Assembly (NCBI GenBank): GCA_902495985.1 | Contig: CABUZF010000010.1 | Span: forward strand, 1 to 15,430 | Direction of reading: 5' to 3' | DNA length: 15,430 bases | Source: an uncultured Collinsella sp. | GTDB lineage: Bacteria > Actinomycetota > Coriobacteriia > Coriobacteriales > Coriobacteriaceae | Part shown: piece by piece, positions 1 to 7,184 of the stretch | Position numbering within the stretch: position 1 is the stretch's first letter | How the letters are laid out: each line of letters opens with the position of its first letter | The notes under the pieces: model-generated | Told to the model about the DNA's origin: nothing | The model's database searches: none | Seen by the model: only the letters and a program-made list of their open reading frames with translations | Translations under genes and position numbers: made by a program

Positions 1-185
1 ACTTTGACCCGCAGCTCTTCCATGAGCTCGCGGCGTACAGCGTCCTCAGGCGTCTCGCCGCGCATGAGCTTGCCACCGGGGAACTCCCAAAGTCCCTGCA
101 TGTCGCCATAGCCGCGCTGCACGGCAAGCAGCTCATCGGATCCTTCTTTGCGAATGATCCCAGCGGCAACATGAACAGTCTTCAA
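1..185 (-). CDS. Nudix (MutT-like) hydrolase, partial at C-terminus
   Basis: Only the first 61 codons are in the window; the gene runs off the left edge. The minus-strand product starts TTG-AAG and reads LKTVHVAAGIIRKE (the first residue would be Met). A Nudix box follows at about residues 39-61, with GGK, GE, RREL and MEEL in the right register (G-x5-E-x7-RE-U-x-EE). Nudix enzymes hydrolyse nucleoside diphosphates linked to another group, and the EFPGGK context resembles MutT, which removes 8-oxo-dGTP. The TTG start at 183-185 is chosen because an AGAGAGGA-type ribosome binding site lies 6 bases upstream and I see no in-frame ATG further upstream. The usual Gly near the end of the box (EE-x-G-U) reads Arg (EELRV). 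Substrate specificity cannot be read from this fragment. Confidence 0.88.
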   Translation of the reverse strand, partial: MKTVHVAAGIIRKEGSDELLAVQRGYGDMQGLWEFPGGKLMRGETPEDAVRRELMEELRVK

Positions 186-232
186 CAGGAGTCCTCTCTC
201 AATATCATCACGTGGCAGGCTAGCTACCCCTA

Positions 233-250
233 CCTTACACAACGGTAAGG
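233..250. repeat. Short inverted repeat between the Nudix and ABC genes
   Basis: CCTTAC at 233-238 and GTAAGG at 245-250 form a 6-bp inverted repeat with a 6-nt spacer. It lies in the divergent gap between the Nudix gene and the ABC operon, so it could be an operator or a weak hairpin. It is too short to be sure of. Confidence 0.3.
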
Positions 251-285
251 CAAGCGTAAGCCATATCGATGGTAGCTGACTCGTC

Positions 286-323
286 TTCTTGCGACTATAG
301 ATGCCGTAGACTAATCGCAAGAA
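286..323 (+). promoter_or_regulatory. 9-bp inverted repeat around a -10 element before the ABC operon
   Basis: TTCTTGCGA at 286-294 is repeated in perfect inversion as TCGCAAGAA at 315-323, separated by 20 nt. A TATAGA hexamer at 296-301 is a plausible -10 box lying inside the repeat; no convincing -35 box is seen. The right arm ends at the first A of the ribosome binding site (AAAGGA, 322-327) of the ATPase gene. The arrangement suits an operator for a repressor, or an mRNA hairpin at the start region. The sequence does not show which. Confidence 0.45.
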
Positions 324-333
324 AGGACTCGGT

Positions 334-1119
334 ATGCAAACCACGCACATGGCGACCCCGGTACTGGAGGTCGCGCATCTCGAAAAGGTATATGGAGCGC
401 TGGGCAACGTGACCCGCGCGCTCAACGACGTCAGCTTTACCGTCAACCGCGGCGAATTTGTTGGCATCATGGGCGCTTCGGGCTCGGGCAAGTCGACGTT
501 GCTCAACTGCGTGTCGACCATCGATAGCGCCACAAGTGGCACGATCCGCATCAATGGCCAGGACGTGACGCGCATGAAGCAGGCTAAGCTTTCGCAGTTC
601 CGCCGCGAAGAGCTCGGCTTTATCTTCCAGGACTCCAACCTGCTCGATACGCTCACGGCACGCGAGAACATCGCCCTGCCGCTCACCATTGCCCGCACAA
701 ACTCGGCAGAGATCTCGACCCGCGTGCAGGATGTGGCCGCGCGTCTGTCTATCAGTCAGGTGCTCGACAAGTATCCCTACCAGATGTCCGGCGGTCAGCA
801 GCAGCGCGTTGCCGCGGCTCGCGCGCTCGTCACCGACCCCACCATGATCATGGCCGACGAGCCCACCGGCGCCCTCGATTCCAAGAGCGCTCGCCTGCTG
901 CTCGAGAGCCTGGAGGCCCTCAATCGCCGCCTGCGCGCCACCGTGCTCATGGTCACGCATGACAGCTTTGCCGCCAGCTATACGAGCCGTGTGCTGTTTA
1001 TTCGCGACGGCAAGATCTTCACCGAGCTGCGCCGCGGCGACACCGACCGCCGAGAGTTTTTCGACCGCATTATGGAGGTCGTTGCCATGATGGGCGGTGA
1101 GGGCTCCGATGCTCTGTAA
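334..1119 (+). CDS. ABC transporter ATP-binding protein (BceA/MacB-like)
   Basis: This 261-residue protein is a complete single-domain ATPase of the lolD/macB/bceA group, which powers FtsX-type permeases. Visible motifs are Walker A GASGSGKST (47-55, Lys53), Q-loop Gln99, the signature MSGGQ (151-155), Walker B IMADE with catalytic Glu176, the D-loop (ALD, 180-182) and the switch His209. The start at 334 is set by AAAGGA (322-327) six bases upstream; an ATG at 349 is the alternative. The gene overlaps the permease gene by 11 bases, so the two are translated together. By family, such pairs export or strip peptides, antibiotics or lipids. No histidine kinase or response regulator gene lies beside it, although BceAB systems often have one. 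Confidence 0.95.
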   Translation: MQTTHMATPVLEVAHLEKVYGALGNVTRALNDVSFTVNRGEFVGIMGASGSGKSTLLNCVSTIDSATSGTIRINGQDVTRMKQAKLSQFRREELGFIFQDSNLLDTLTARENIALPLTIARTNSAEISTRVQDVAARLSISQVLDKYPYQMSGGQQQRVAAARALVTDPTMIMADEPTGALDSKSARLLLESLEALNRRLRATVLMVTHDSFAASYTSRVLFIRDGKIFTELRRGDTDRREFFDRIMEVVAMMGGEGSDAL

Positions 1120-3310
1120 ACTCGCTTGGGGCAACGTCCGCCGTGCCGGCCGCGACTACCTCGTCTACCTTTTGACGCTCACCCTGGGCGTCACGGTCTT
1201 CTATGCCTTTAACACCATCTCGATGCAGGTCGACATCGCCGGAATCGATGAAGAGGGCTTGGCGCAGGTTATGGGCAGCATGCTCGGCGACCTGACGTAC
1301 TTTTTGGCCGGTGTCATGGCCTTTTTGATGGTGTATGCCAATAACTTCATCATGAAACGCCGCAAGAAGGAGTTTGGCCTGTACCAGGTGCTCGGCATGG
1401 GGCGTGGGCGCGTCGCCACGATCATGGCGCTCGAGACCGTGATAGTGTCGGTCGTGGCCTTTGTCGCCGGCATTGTGCTGGGTGTGGGACTCTCCCAGCT
1501 CATGACGTTCTTTACGGCCTCGCTCTTTAAGACACAGATCGCCAATTTCCACTTCTTTTTCTCGGTGCATGCGTTCAATCTGACCCTTGCCTGCATGCTC
1601 GTAATGTTTGTGCTCACGCTACTGCTGAACCTTCGCGCCGTGCGTCGTACCAAACTCATCGAGCTTATGGGTGCCGAGCGTCGCAACGAGAGCATCAAGA
1701 CACGCAACCCCTGGATTGCGATTGCCATCTTTGTCGTGGGCGTGGCGCTTGTGGGCGTGGCCTATTACCGTCTGCTACGTGATGGGTTCCCGCTAACCGC
1801 GACGGACAGCAAGCTGCAAGAGGCCATGAACCAGTTTGGCATTACGACCGCTATGGTTACCGTGGGCACCTTTGCCCTGTTCTGGGGACTCTCGGGCATG
1901 CTCATCAAGCTGCTGCAGAGCCTGCGCGGCGTGTATTGGCGCGGCCTCAACATGTTTACCGTGCGCCAGCTTGCGGCCAAGGTCAACACGGTGTGCTTTT
2001 CGATGGGCGTCATCGCGATGCTCCTGTTTTTGGCCATCACCTCGGTGACGTGCGGTATGTCGATTGCCAATGTGATGAACGAAAACCTGGAGCGCTATAA
2101 CCCTGTTGACGTGTCACAGACGTATGTCTATTACACGCCCGATACGCTCGACTACTACAAAGAGTACATCAATCCGTCTGAAGCCGATCGCATGGTGCTG
2201 GCCGATAGTACGGTCGATTTGTACTCCGCATGGCACGGCAAGGGCAAGTCGGCGGACAACAACGACGAGACCGGCAAGAAGGTCAATATCGCCGATGTTG
2301 CCGGTGAGCATGTGCAGATCGATTCGTATCTGAGTTACCCGCTTGGCGGTTCGGATCCTTCGGTGACTCCAAGTGAAATGTGCAAGGCCATGGGCGAAAA
2401 GCTTCCCAAGGCGTTCGGGGGTAGCAATGCCGATACGATGGGTCTGTTTGTGACGCCGGCGAGCCAGTACAACAAACTGCGTCAGATGATGGGCGAGGAG
2501 CCGGTGCACATCGGTCACGACCAGTATCTGCTCACGTGTGATATGGGCGGCGAGCTGGTCGACCTGTACACTAAGTATATGGCTGGCGGCCATGCCCTTA
2601 CCTTGGGCGGGCATACGCTCAAGCCCGCAACCGATAAGTCGGACGAAGATGCGGCGGCCATCGCCAACTCGGCGATGGGCAGTAATCCGGGTACCGTCGT
2701 CGTTGCCGACGAGCTGTTGTCCCAACTTAATCTGCAGCCGTATTCCAGTAGCCTGCTCGTTAACTACAAACAGGGGATGGATACGACCGAGGCAGACGAG
2801 AGTATTAAATACACTGTGCTCGACAATCTGCTCGTTGACGGCAAGGAGCCGGGGTCGTGGGGAACCTTCATCACACGCTCCGAGATGTACGCGCAAGCAG
2901 CGCAAATGAACGGTCTTATTAGCTACCTAGCCATCTACATCGGCTTTGTATTGGTCGTTGCATGCGCGGCGATTCTGTCGATCCAGCAACTCTCCAACGT
3001 GGCCGATGGCAGCCGCAGCTATCGTGTGCTGGCACAGATCGGCTGTGACGACCGCCAGATTCGCCATTCGGTGATGGCGCAGCAAGCGGTATTCTTCCTG
3101 TTCCCGCTGGCAGTGGGCCTGGCGCACTCCTTTGTGGCGCTCAAGGTGATTATCGAGCTGGTGAGCATTTTCGGAAATATGAGCATCGGCGGCACCGTGG
3201 GCCTCACCTGTGCAATCTTCCTGGCAGCCTACGGAGGCTACTTCCTGGTGACGTACCTCATGAGCGCTGGCATGGTGCAAGCTGCCATAGCCACCCGTTA
3301 CAGCGAGTAG
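1109..3310 (+). CDS. FtsX-type ABC permease (BceB-like)
   Basis: This 733-residue membrane protein is the partner of the preceding ATPase. Hydrophobic segments fall at about 17-37, 62-82, 108-130, 156-176, 202-220, 247-268, 295-318, 603-626, 657-683 and 694-718. That makes ten helices, with a hydrophilic external domain of about 280 residues (320-600) between helices 7 and 8. This is the topology known for BceB-type permeases of bacitracin and lantibiotic resistance and sensing, and differs from the four-helix MacB layout. I chose the ATG at 1109 (MLCKLAWGN), preceded by a GTGAGGG-like ribosome binding site; a GTG at 1097 would add four residues. The external domain resembles nothing I recognise, so the substrate is unknown. 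A strong terminator follows at 3348-3389. Confidence 0.92.
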   Translation: MLCKLAWGNVRRAGRDYLVYLLTLTLGVTVFYAFNTISMQVDIAGIDEEGLAQVMGSMLGDLTYFLAGVMAFLMVYANNFIMKRRKKEFGLYQVLGMGRGRVATIMALETVIVSVVAFVAGIVLGVGLSQLMTFFTASLFKTQIANFHFFFSVHAFNLTLACMLVMFVLTLLLNLRAVRRTKLIELMGAERRNESIKTRNPWIAIAIFVVGVALVGVAYYRLLRDGFPLTATDSKLQEAMNQFGITTAMVTVGTFALFWGLSGMLIKLLQSLRGVYWRGLNMFTVRQLAAKVNTVCFSMGVIAMLLFLAITSVTCGMSIANVMNENLERYNPVDVSQTYVYYTPDTLDYYKEYINPSEADRMVLADSTVDLYSAWHGKGKSADNNDETGKKVNIADVAGEHVQIDSYLSYPLGGSDPSVTPSEMCKAMGEKLPKAFGGSNADTMGLFVTPASQYNKLRQMMGEEPVHIGHDQYLLTCDMGGELVDLYTKYMAGGHALTLGGHTLKPATDKSDEDAAAIANSAMGSNPGTVVVADELLSQLNLQPYSSSLLVNYKQGMDTTEADESIKYTVLDNLLVDGKEPGSWGTFITRSEMYAQAAQMNGLISYLAIYIGFVLVVACAAILSIQQLSNVADGSRSYRVLAQIGCDDRQIRHSVMAQQAVFFLFPLAVGLAHSFVALKVIIELVSIFGNMSIGGTVGLTCAIFLAAYGGYFLVTYLMSAGMVQAAIATRYSE

Positions 3311-3347
3311 CAAGCTGGTAAAACCGTCGCAAAATCAGAGGCGTATG

Positions 3348-3389
3348 ACCGCCGCGAAGCGACCAGGGGCCCTTTCGCGGCGGTTTTTT
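3348..3389 (+). terminator. Rho-independent terminator after the ABC operon
   Basis: ACCGCCGCGAA (3348-3358) pairs perfectly with TTCGCGGCGGT (3374-3384) in an 11-bp stem with a 15-nt loop, followed by a run of six T (3384-3389). It lies 37 bases after the permease stop codon. Confidence 0.92.
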
Positions 3390-3412
3390 GCCTATCCGGT
3401 GCGTCTCGGATG

Positions 3413-3533
3413 CAAGTGAGTAGACTTTTTTGAACTTGCCGAGCACATCGCGACAAATGATCGGTAAAACCGCAGGTCAGAGCTGTGGCGTTTTAGGGCG
3501 TGCTTGGCCTCCTGCAAAAAGCCTACTCACTTG
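3413..3533. repeat. 121-bp element bounded by 11-bp perfect inverted repeats
   Basis: CAAGTGAGTAG at 3413-3423 recurs as its exact reverse complement at 3523-3533. The similarity continues inwards: the left arm goes on with ACTTTTTTG and the right arm, read in reverse complement, with GCTTTTTG. The total arm is therefore about 19-20 nt. The interior (about 85 nt) encodes nothing I can support. It looks like a small non-autonomous mobile element or a REP-like palindrome in the convergent gap between the ABC permease and DAHP synthase. Confidence 0.55.
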
Positions 3534-3577
3534 GTTTTTCTGCTAGAAGACCGCCGCAGGTAGAGGACGGACAGCGA

Positions 3578-3676
3578 GCGGGTCGCATTTGAGACAAGGT
3601 GACGTGAAACGAAAGGGCGCTGACCTTCTGGTCGCGCCCTTGAAGTTGAACGTCAGATTGTCCAAATGCGACCCGC
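3578..3676 (-). repeat. 99-nt long stem-loop (cruciform) downstream of DAHP synthase
   Basis: GCGGGTCGCATTTG (3578-3591) pairs perfectly with CAAATGCGACCCGC (3663-3676). Inside it, GACAA pairs with TTGTC, GACGT (3601-3605) with ACGTC (3650-3654), AAGGGCGC (3613-3620) with GCGCCCTT (3634-3641), and GACC with GGTC around a TTCT loop. The whole interval can fold as one long hairpin. Read on the minus strand, the inner stem is followed by TTTCGTTT, so it may also terminate the DAHP synthase transcript. The length exceeds an ordinary terminator and suggests a repeated element adopted as a 3' end. Confidence 0.6.
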
Positions 3677-3688
3677 GCAGCGTCGGCC

Positions 3689-3718
3689 GGTTACGGCGTT
3701 TGGTAAAACGCCGTAACC
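3689..3718 (-). terminator. 13-bp hairpin at the DAHP synthase stop codon
   Basis: GGTTACGGCGTTT (3689-3701) pairs perfectly with AAACGCCGTAACC (3706-3718) around a 4-nt loop. It begins at the last base of the minus-strand stop codon. No T run follows it directly, so it is probably an RNA-stabilising 3' hairpin acting with the stem at 3613-3641 rather than a complete intrinsic terminator. Confidence 0.5.
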
Positions 3719-4749
3719 TACACCCGCTCCGCGATCTCGTGGATGAGGTAGTCGGTCTTTTCCCAGCCCAGGCATGGGTCGGTGATCGACTTGCCAAAGA
3801 CGCCGCCATCGACCGGCTGGTTGCCGTCCTCCAGGTAGGACTCGATCATAAAGCCCTTGACAAGCTTGGAGATGGACTCGTTGCGGCGGCAGCTGTCGAG
3901 CACCTCTTTGCAAATGCGGTACTGCTCCAGCGGACGCTTGCCCGAGTTGTCGTGGTTGCAGTCGATGACCGCCGCCGGGTTGGCGTAACCGGCATGCTCG
4001 GTATAGCGCTCGGCCAGGCGCTCCAGGTGCTCGTAGTGGTAGTTGGGGTAGGTGCGCCCATCGAGACCGATGTAACCACGCATAACGGCGTGCGCGAGCG
4101 GATTGCCGTCGCATTCGACCTCCCAGTTGCGGAAGATGAAGCTCTGGTGCGCCTGAGCGGCGTAAATGGAGTTGAGCATGACGGTGGTGGAACCGGCGGT
4201 GGGGTTCTTCATGCCCACGGGCACCGAAATGCCGCTCGATACCAGGCGATGCTCCTGGTTTTCGACCGAGCGCGCGCCCACGGCAACATAGCTCAGCAGG
4301 TCAACGAGGTATTGGTAGTTGGACGGATAGAGCATCTCGTCGGCGGTGAAGAAGCCCGTTTCCTCAATAACGCGCAGGTGCATGTGGCGGATGGCCTTAA
4401 CGCCTTCGAGCAGGTCATCGGGCGCCTCGGGGTCGGGGTTGTGCAGCAGACCCTTGTAGCCGGTGCCCTTGGTGCGCGGCTTGTTGGTGTAGACGCGCGG
4501 AATAATGATGAGTTTGTCTTTGACCTCCTCGGCGGTCTTGGCCAGTCGGTTCATGTACTCAAGCACCGAATCCTCGCGGTCGGCAGAGCACGGGCCGATG
4601 ATGAGTACCTTGCGCGCGTCCTCGCCGGTAAAGATCTTGGCGACCTCGGCGTCGAATGCCTGTTTTTTGGCAGTAAGCTCGGCGGAAAGCGGCATTTCCT
4701 CGCGGATCTCCATGGGGATCGGCAACCTGCGTTTGAATTCCATGGCCAT
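3718..4749 (-). CDS. aroF: 3-deoxy-7-phosphoheptulonate (DAHP) synthase, class I
   Basis: This enzyme condenses phosphoenolpyruvate with erythrose 4-phosphate to DAHP, the first step of the shikimate pathway, in the cytoplasm. The 343-residue protein matches the AroF/AroG/AroH family in length and motifs: GPCS (52-55) with metal ligand Cys54, KPRT (90-93) for phosphate binding, GAR (158-160), the VGMKN lysine (181), His266 in DCNHDNS, Glu303 in MIESYLEDGNQ and Asp324 in SITDPCLGWE. These complete the metal site known for the family. The start at 4749 has AGGAGG five bases upstream; MEF at 4743 is an alternative. The gene stands alone, with no other shikimate gene in the window. Which amino acid, if any, inhibits it, and so which isozyme letter fits, cannot be read from the sequence. 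Confidence 0.95.
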   Translation of the reverse strand: MAMEFKRRLPIPMEIREEMPLSAELTAKKQAFDAEVAKIFTGEDARKVLIIGPCSADREDSVLEYMNRLAKTAEEVKDKLIIIPRVYTNKPRTKGTGYKGLLHNPDPEAPDDLLEGVKAIRHMHLRVIEETGFFTADEMLYPSNYQYLVDLLSYVAVGARSVENQEHRLVSSGISVPVGMKNPTAGSTTVMLNSIYAAQAHQSFIFRNWEVECDGNPLAHAVMRGYIGLDGRTYPNYHYEHLERLAERYTEHAGYANPAAVIDCNHDNSGKRPLEQYRICKEVLDSCRRNESISKLVKGFMIESYLEDGNQPVDGGVFGKSITDPCLGWEKTDYLIHEIAERV

Positions 4750-4803
4750 AGGGGCCTCCTCAATCTATAGAAAGAGCAATAAGCGTATTGTCGAGTGTTC
4801 GGC

Positions 4804-4832
4804 ATTATCCGCTGTCGCACGCTAAAGTGCAA
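4804..4832 (-). promoter_or_regulatory. Promoter of the DAHP synthase gene
   Basis: On the minus strand, TTGCAC (4832-4827) and GATAAT (4809-4804) are separated by 17 nt, a good match to the housekeeping sigma consensus. The predicted start of transcription is near 4797, giving a leader of only about 48 nt. That is too short for a tryptophan attenuator or T-box. A short GCAC/GTGC inverted repeat overlaps the -35 box. Confidence 0.6.
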
Positions 4833-4847
4833 CCCCTCGCCGCCCCG

Positions 4848-4885
4848 AAACCTGCCAAAAGGGACAGGTTTATTTTGGCAGGTTT
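4848..4885. repeat. 13-bp perfect palindrome upstream of DAHP synthase
   Basis: AAACCTGCCAAAA (4848-4860) pairs perfectly with TTTTGGCAGGTTT (4873-4885) around a 12-nt loop. The loop itself contains ACAGGTTT, a partial copy of the right arm. It lies just upstream of the DAHP synthase promoter. The T-rich tail on the plus strand (TTTTATAT) would suit a terminator, but no plus-strand gene precedes it. It may be a dispersed repeat or an operator. Confidence 0.55.
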
Positions 4886-4967
4886 TATATGGGGGAACGT
4901 CGGCGGATACCGGGAGGGAGTGGCGTCGCGCGGGACCCTAAGGCTATTGTCGGTTCCCCAGGAAACA

Positions 4968-5205
4968 CCCTGTGGGCAAAAAATGCCAAATATGAGTACG
5001 GTTGCTAATCTAGTAGCATATCGGTCTAGCAAGATAATAGACAAAGTGAAAAATATGTTCATTAACATTGCCACGCAGAAGCCCGCTAACGGGCGTTTTG
5101 ATTAATTTGAAGGCGTATAGAGGCCGCAAGGAGGTCGTTTGAGGCTGTTTTGGCTGATACTAAAAAAGTAACAGTACTCATATTTGCCATTTTTTGCCCA
5201 CGGGG
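4968..5205. mobile_element. MITE-like element with 38-bp terminal inverted repeats
   Basis: The 38 nt at 4968-5005 and the reverse complement of 5168-5205 agree at 34 of 38 positions. Both arms share GTGGGCAAAAAATG followed by CAAATATGAGTAC. The element is 238 bp, clearly more AT-rich than its surroundings, and has no convincing gene: two short frames reading VLIF-x-IFCP come simply from the two repeat arms. A small hairpin with a T-rich tail (GCCCG/CGGGC, 5081-5094) lies inside. The size, long terminal repeats and lack of a transposase fit a miniature inverted-repeat element moved in trans. No clear target duplication is visible. Confidence 0.6.
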
Positions 5206-5262
5206 TCTGGAAAGCGCCGTCAATGAGGTCTCAGGGAAGGCGTTTCGAGGCTCGGAGGACAC

Positions 5263-5298
5263 AAAACGGGGGCGCAGGTTGTCCTGCGCCCCCGTTTT
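5263..5298 (-). terminator. Terminator of the marR-ABC exporter operon
   Basis: AAAACGGGGGCGCAGG (5263-5278) pairs perfectly with CCTGCGCCCCCGTTTT (5283-5298), a 16-bp stem with a TTGT loop. On the minus strand it ends in TTTTGTGT. It lies 29 bases beyond the stop codon of the last operon gene. Being symmetric, it could work in both directions. Confidence 0.9.
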
Positions 5299-5327
5299 CT
5301 TGGCATTGCGGTTGTTTGCTGCCGGTT

Positions 5328-7184
5328 TTACGCCGCCTCGTCGAACTGCGAGTTGTACAGGTCGGCGTAGAAGCCGCCCTGGGCGAGCAGCTCGTCGTGC
5401 GTGCCCTTTTCGACGATGTCGCCGTCGCGGATTACCAAGATCACGTCGGCGTTGCGGATCGTGGACAGGCGGTGTGCGATGACAAAGCTCGTGCGGCCCT
5501 GCATCAGCGCATCCATGGCGCGCTGAATAAGCTCCTCGGTGCGGGTATCGACGTTGGAGGTCGCCTCGTCCAAAATCAGTGCCGGGCGGTCGGCCAAAAT
5601 GGCACGGGCGATGGTCACGAGCTGGCGCTGACCCTGCGACAGGTTAGTGCCCTCCTCGTTAATCATAAAGTCATAACCGCCGGCAAGCGTATGGATAAAG
5701 TGGTCGCAACGTGCGGCGCGCGCGGCGGCTTCGACCTCGGCATCGCTCGCATCGGGGCGTCCGTAGCGGATGTTCTCGCGGATGGTGCCGCTAAACAGCC
5801 AGGTATCCTGCAGCACCATGGCAAACTCGCCGCGCAGCGCCGTGCGGTCCCAGTCGCGCACGTCGACGCCCTCGACACGCAGCGAACCGCCGTCCACATC
5901 GTAGAAGCGCTGCAGCAGCTTGATGAGCGTGGTCTTGCCGGCGCCGGTGGGGCCGACGATGGCGATGGTCTGGCCGGGTTGCGCCTCGCAGCTAAAGTCG
6001 TGGATGATGGTCTTGTCGGGCGTATAGCCAAACTTGACGTGATCAAACTCCACATGGCCGGGGCGCTTTTCGGGAATCTGCGCGTCGGCTTTCTGCTCCT
6101 CCTCGGGCGCGGCCAGGAACTCAAAGACGCGCTCGGTGGCGGCGGCCATCGACTGCATCGTGTTGCTCACGTTGCCCAGCTGCTGCACGGGTTGCGTAAA
6201 GTTGCGAACGTACTGGATAAAGCTCTGGATGTCGCCGGGCGTGGCATTGCCGGTCAGCGCGAGCTGTGCGCCCACCACGACGACGCCCACGTAGCCCATG
6301 TTGCCCACCAAACTCATGAGCGGCATCATCAGGCCCGACAGGAACTGCGAGCGCCAGCCACTAATAAAGAGGCGGTCGTTTTGGCGGTCGAATTCCTCGA
6401 TCGAGGCCTCGGCGCGGTCGAACACCTGAATGACGTTCTGGCCGGCAAAATCCTCCTCGATAATGCCGTTGACGGCGCCCAGAACCTGCTGCTGCTCGCG
6501 GAAGTACGGCTGCGAGAAGTGAATCATCACGGTCAGGATAATCGCAGCGGCCGGCAGCGTGAGCACGGTGACGCCGGTGAGCGGCAGGCTGATCGACAGC
6601 ATCATGACGAGCACGCCGATAATCTGCGTCACCGACGTGATGAGCTGGGTCACGCTCTGGTTGAGCGACTGACCCAGCGTATCGACGTCGTTGGTGATGC
6701 GGCTGAGCACATCGCCCTTGCTGTGACCGTTGAAGTAGCTCATCGGAACGACAGCGATCTTGGCGGCGATCTCCTTGCGCATGCGATAACAAATCTTTTG
6801 CGTGACGCCGGTCATGAGCCAGCCTTGGATCAGGCTGCAGACAGAGCTCGCCAGATACAGACAGAGCAAAAAGCCGAGCGTCTTGGCGATCCAGACAAAG
6901 TCGACATCGCCGGTGCCGTTGACCTTGGCAACCAAGCCCTCGAACAGTTTGGTGGTAACCTGGCCGAGCACCTTGGGCCCCACAATGTTAAAGATGACCG
7001 AGCACACGGCAAAGGCGACGGCGGTAAACACGGCAATCTTGTGCTGGCCGATATAGCCGAGCAGCTGCCTCATGGTGCCCTTAAAGTCCTTGGCCTTTTC
7101 GCCACGACGCATGCCGCCCATGCGGCCCATGGGACCACGCTGGCGGGTGGGCTTGGGAATCTGAGTCTCGGTCTCGTCTGCCAT
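5328..7184 (-). CDS. ABC exporter half-transporter, catalytically complete subunit
   Basis: This 618-residue protein fuses a six-helix exporter domain (about 45-345) to an ATPase domain (about 375-618). Motifs are Walker A GPTGAGKTT (411-419, Lys417), Q-loop Gln459, signature LSQGQ (515-519), Walker B ILDE with catalytic Glu540, and switch His571. The signature deviates from LSGGQ, as is known for the consensus-site subunit of heterodimeric exporters such as TM288. The N-terminus is basic and Gly/Met-rich before the first helix. The ATG shares one base with the stop codon of the upstream gene (TAATG), and AAGGAGG lies inside the end of that gene, so translation is coupled. With the 788-residue partner it should form an efflux pump. 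By family this could be multidrug or lipid export; the substrate is unknown. Confidence 0.93.
   Translation of the reverse strand: MADETETQIPKPTRQRGPMGRMGGMRRGEKAKDFKGTMRQLLGYIGQHKIAVFTAVAFAVCSVIFNIVGPKVLGQVTTKLFEGLVAKVNGTGDVDFVWIAKTLGFLLCLYLASSVCSLIQGWLMTGVTQKICYRMRKEIAAKIAVVPMSYFNGHSKGDVLSRITNDVDTLGQSLNQSVTQLITSVTQIIGVLVMMLSISLPLTGVTVLTLPAAAIILTVMIHFSQPYFREQQQVLGAVNGIIEEDFAGQNVIQVFDRAEASIEEFDRQNDRLFISGWRSQFLSGLMMPLMSLVGNMGYVGVVVVGAQLALTGNATPGDIQSFIQYVRNFTQPVQQLGNVSNTMQSMAAATERVFEFLAAPEEEQKADAQIPEKRPGHVEFDHVKFGYTPDKTIIHDFSCEAQPGQTIAIVGPTGAGKTTLIKLLQRFYDVDGGSLRVEGVDVRDWDRTALRGEFAMVLQDTWLFSGTIRENIRYGRPDASDAEVEAAARAARCDHFIHTLAGGYDFMINEEGTNLSQGQRQLVTIARAILADRPALILDEATSNVDTRTEELIQRAMDALMQGRTSFVIAHRLSTIRNADVILVIRDGDIVEKGTHDELLAQGGFYADLYNSQFDEAA

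Noticed and set aside
3589..4770. Plus-strand open frame opposite DAHP synthase
   Set aside because: Low-complexity Val/Gly/Ala product, starts inside the 99-nt hairpin and lies fully antisense to a conserved enzyme.
4750..4800. Tryptophan attenuator or T-box before DAHP synthase
   Set aside because: The predicted leader is only about 48 nt, with no run of Trp, Tyr or Phe codons and no T-box structure.
4805..5074. 89-residue minus-strand frame with a hydrophobic N-terminus
   Set aside because: It has no ribosome binding site and passes through one terminal repeat of the MITE-like element and the DAHP synthase promoter. The same VLIF-x-IFCP stretch appears from the other repeat arm.
4961..5213. 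GGAAA direct repeats as target-site duplication of the MITE-like element
   Set aside because: GGAAA occurs at 4961-4965 and 5209-5213, but it is not directly adjacent to the inverted repeats and five bases can match by chance.
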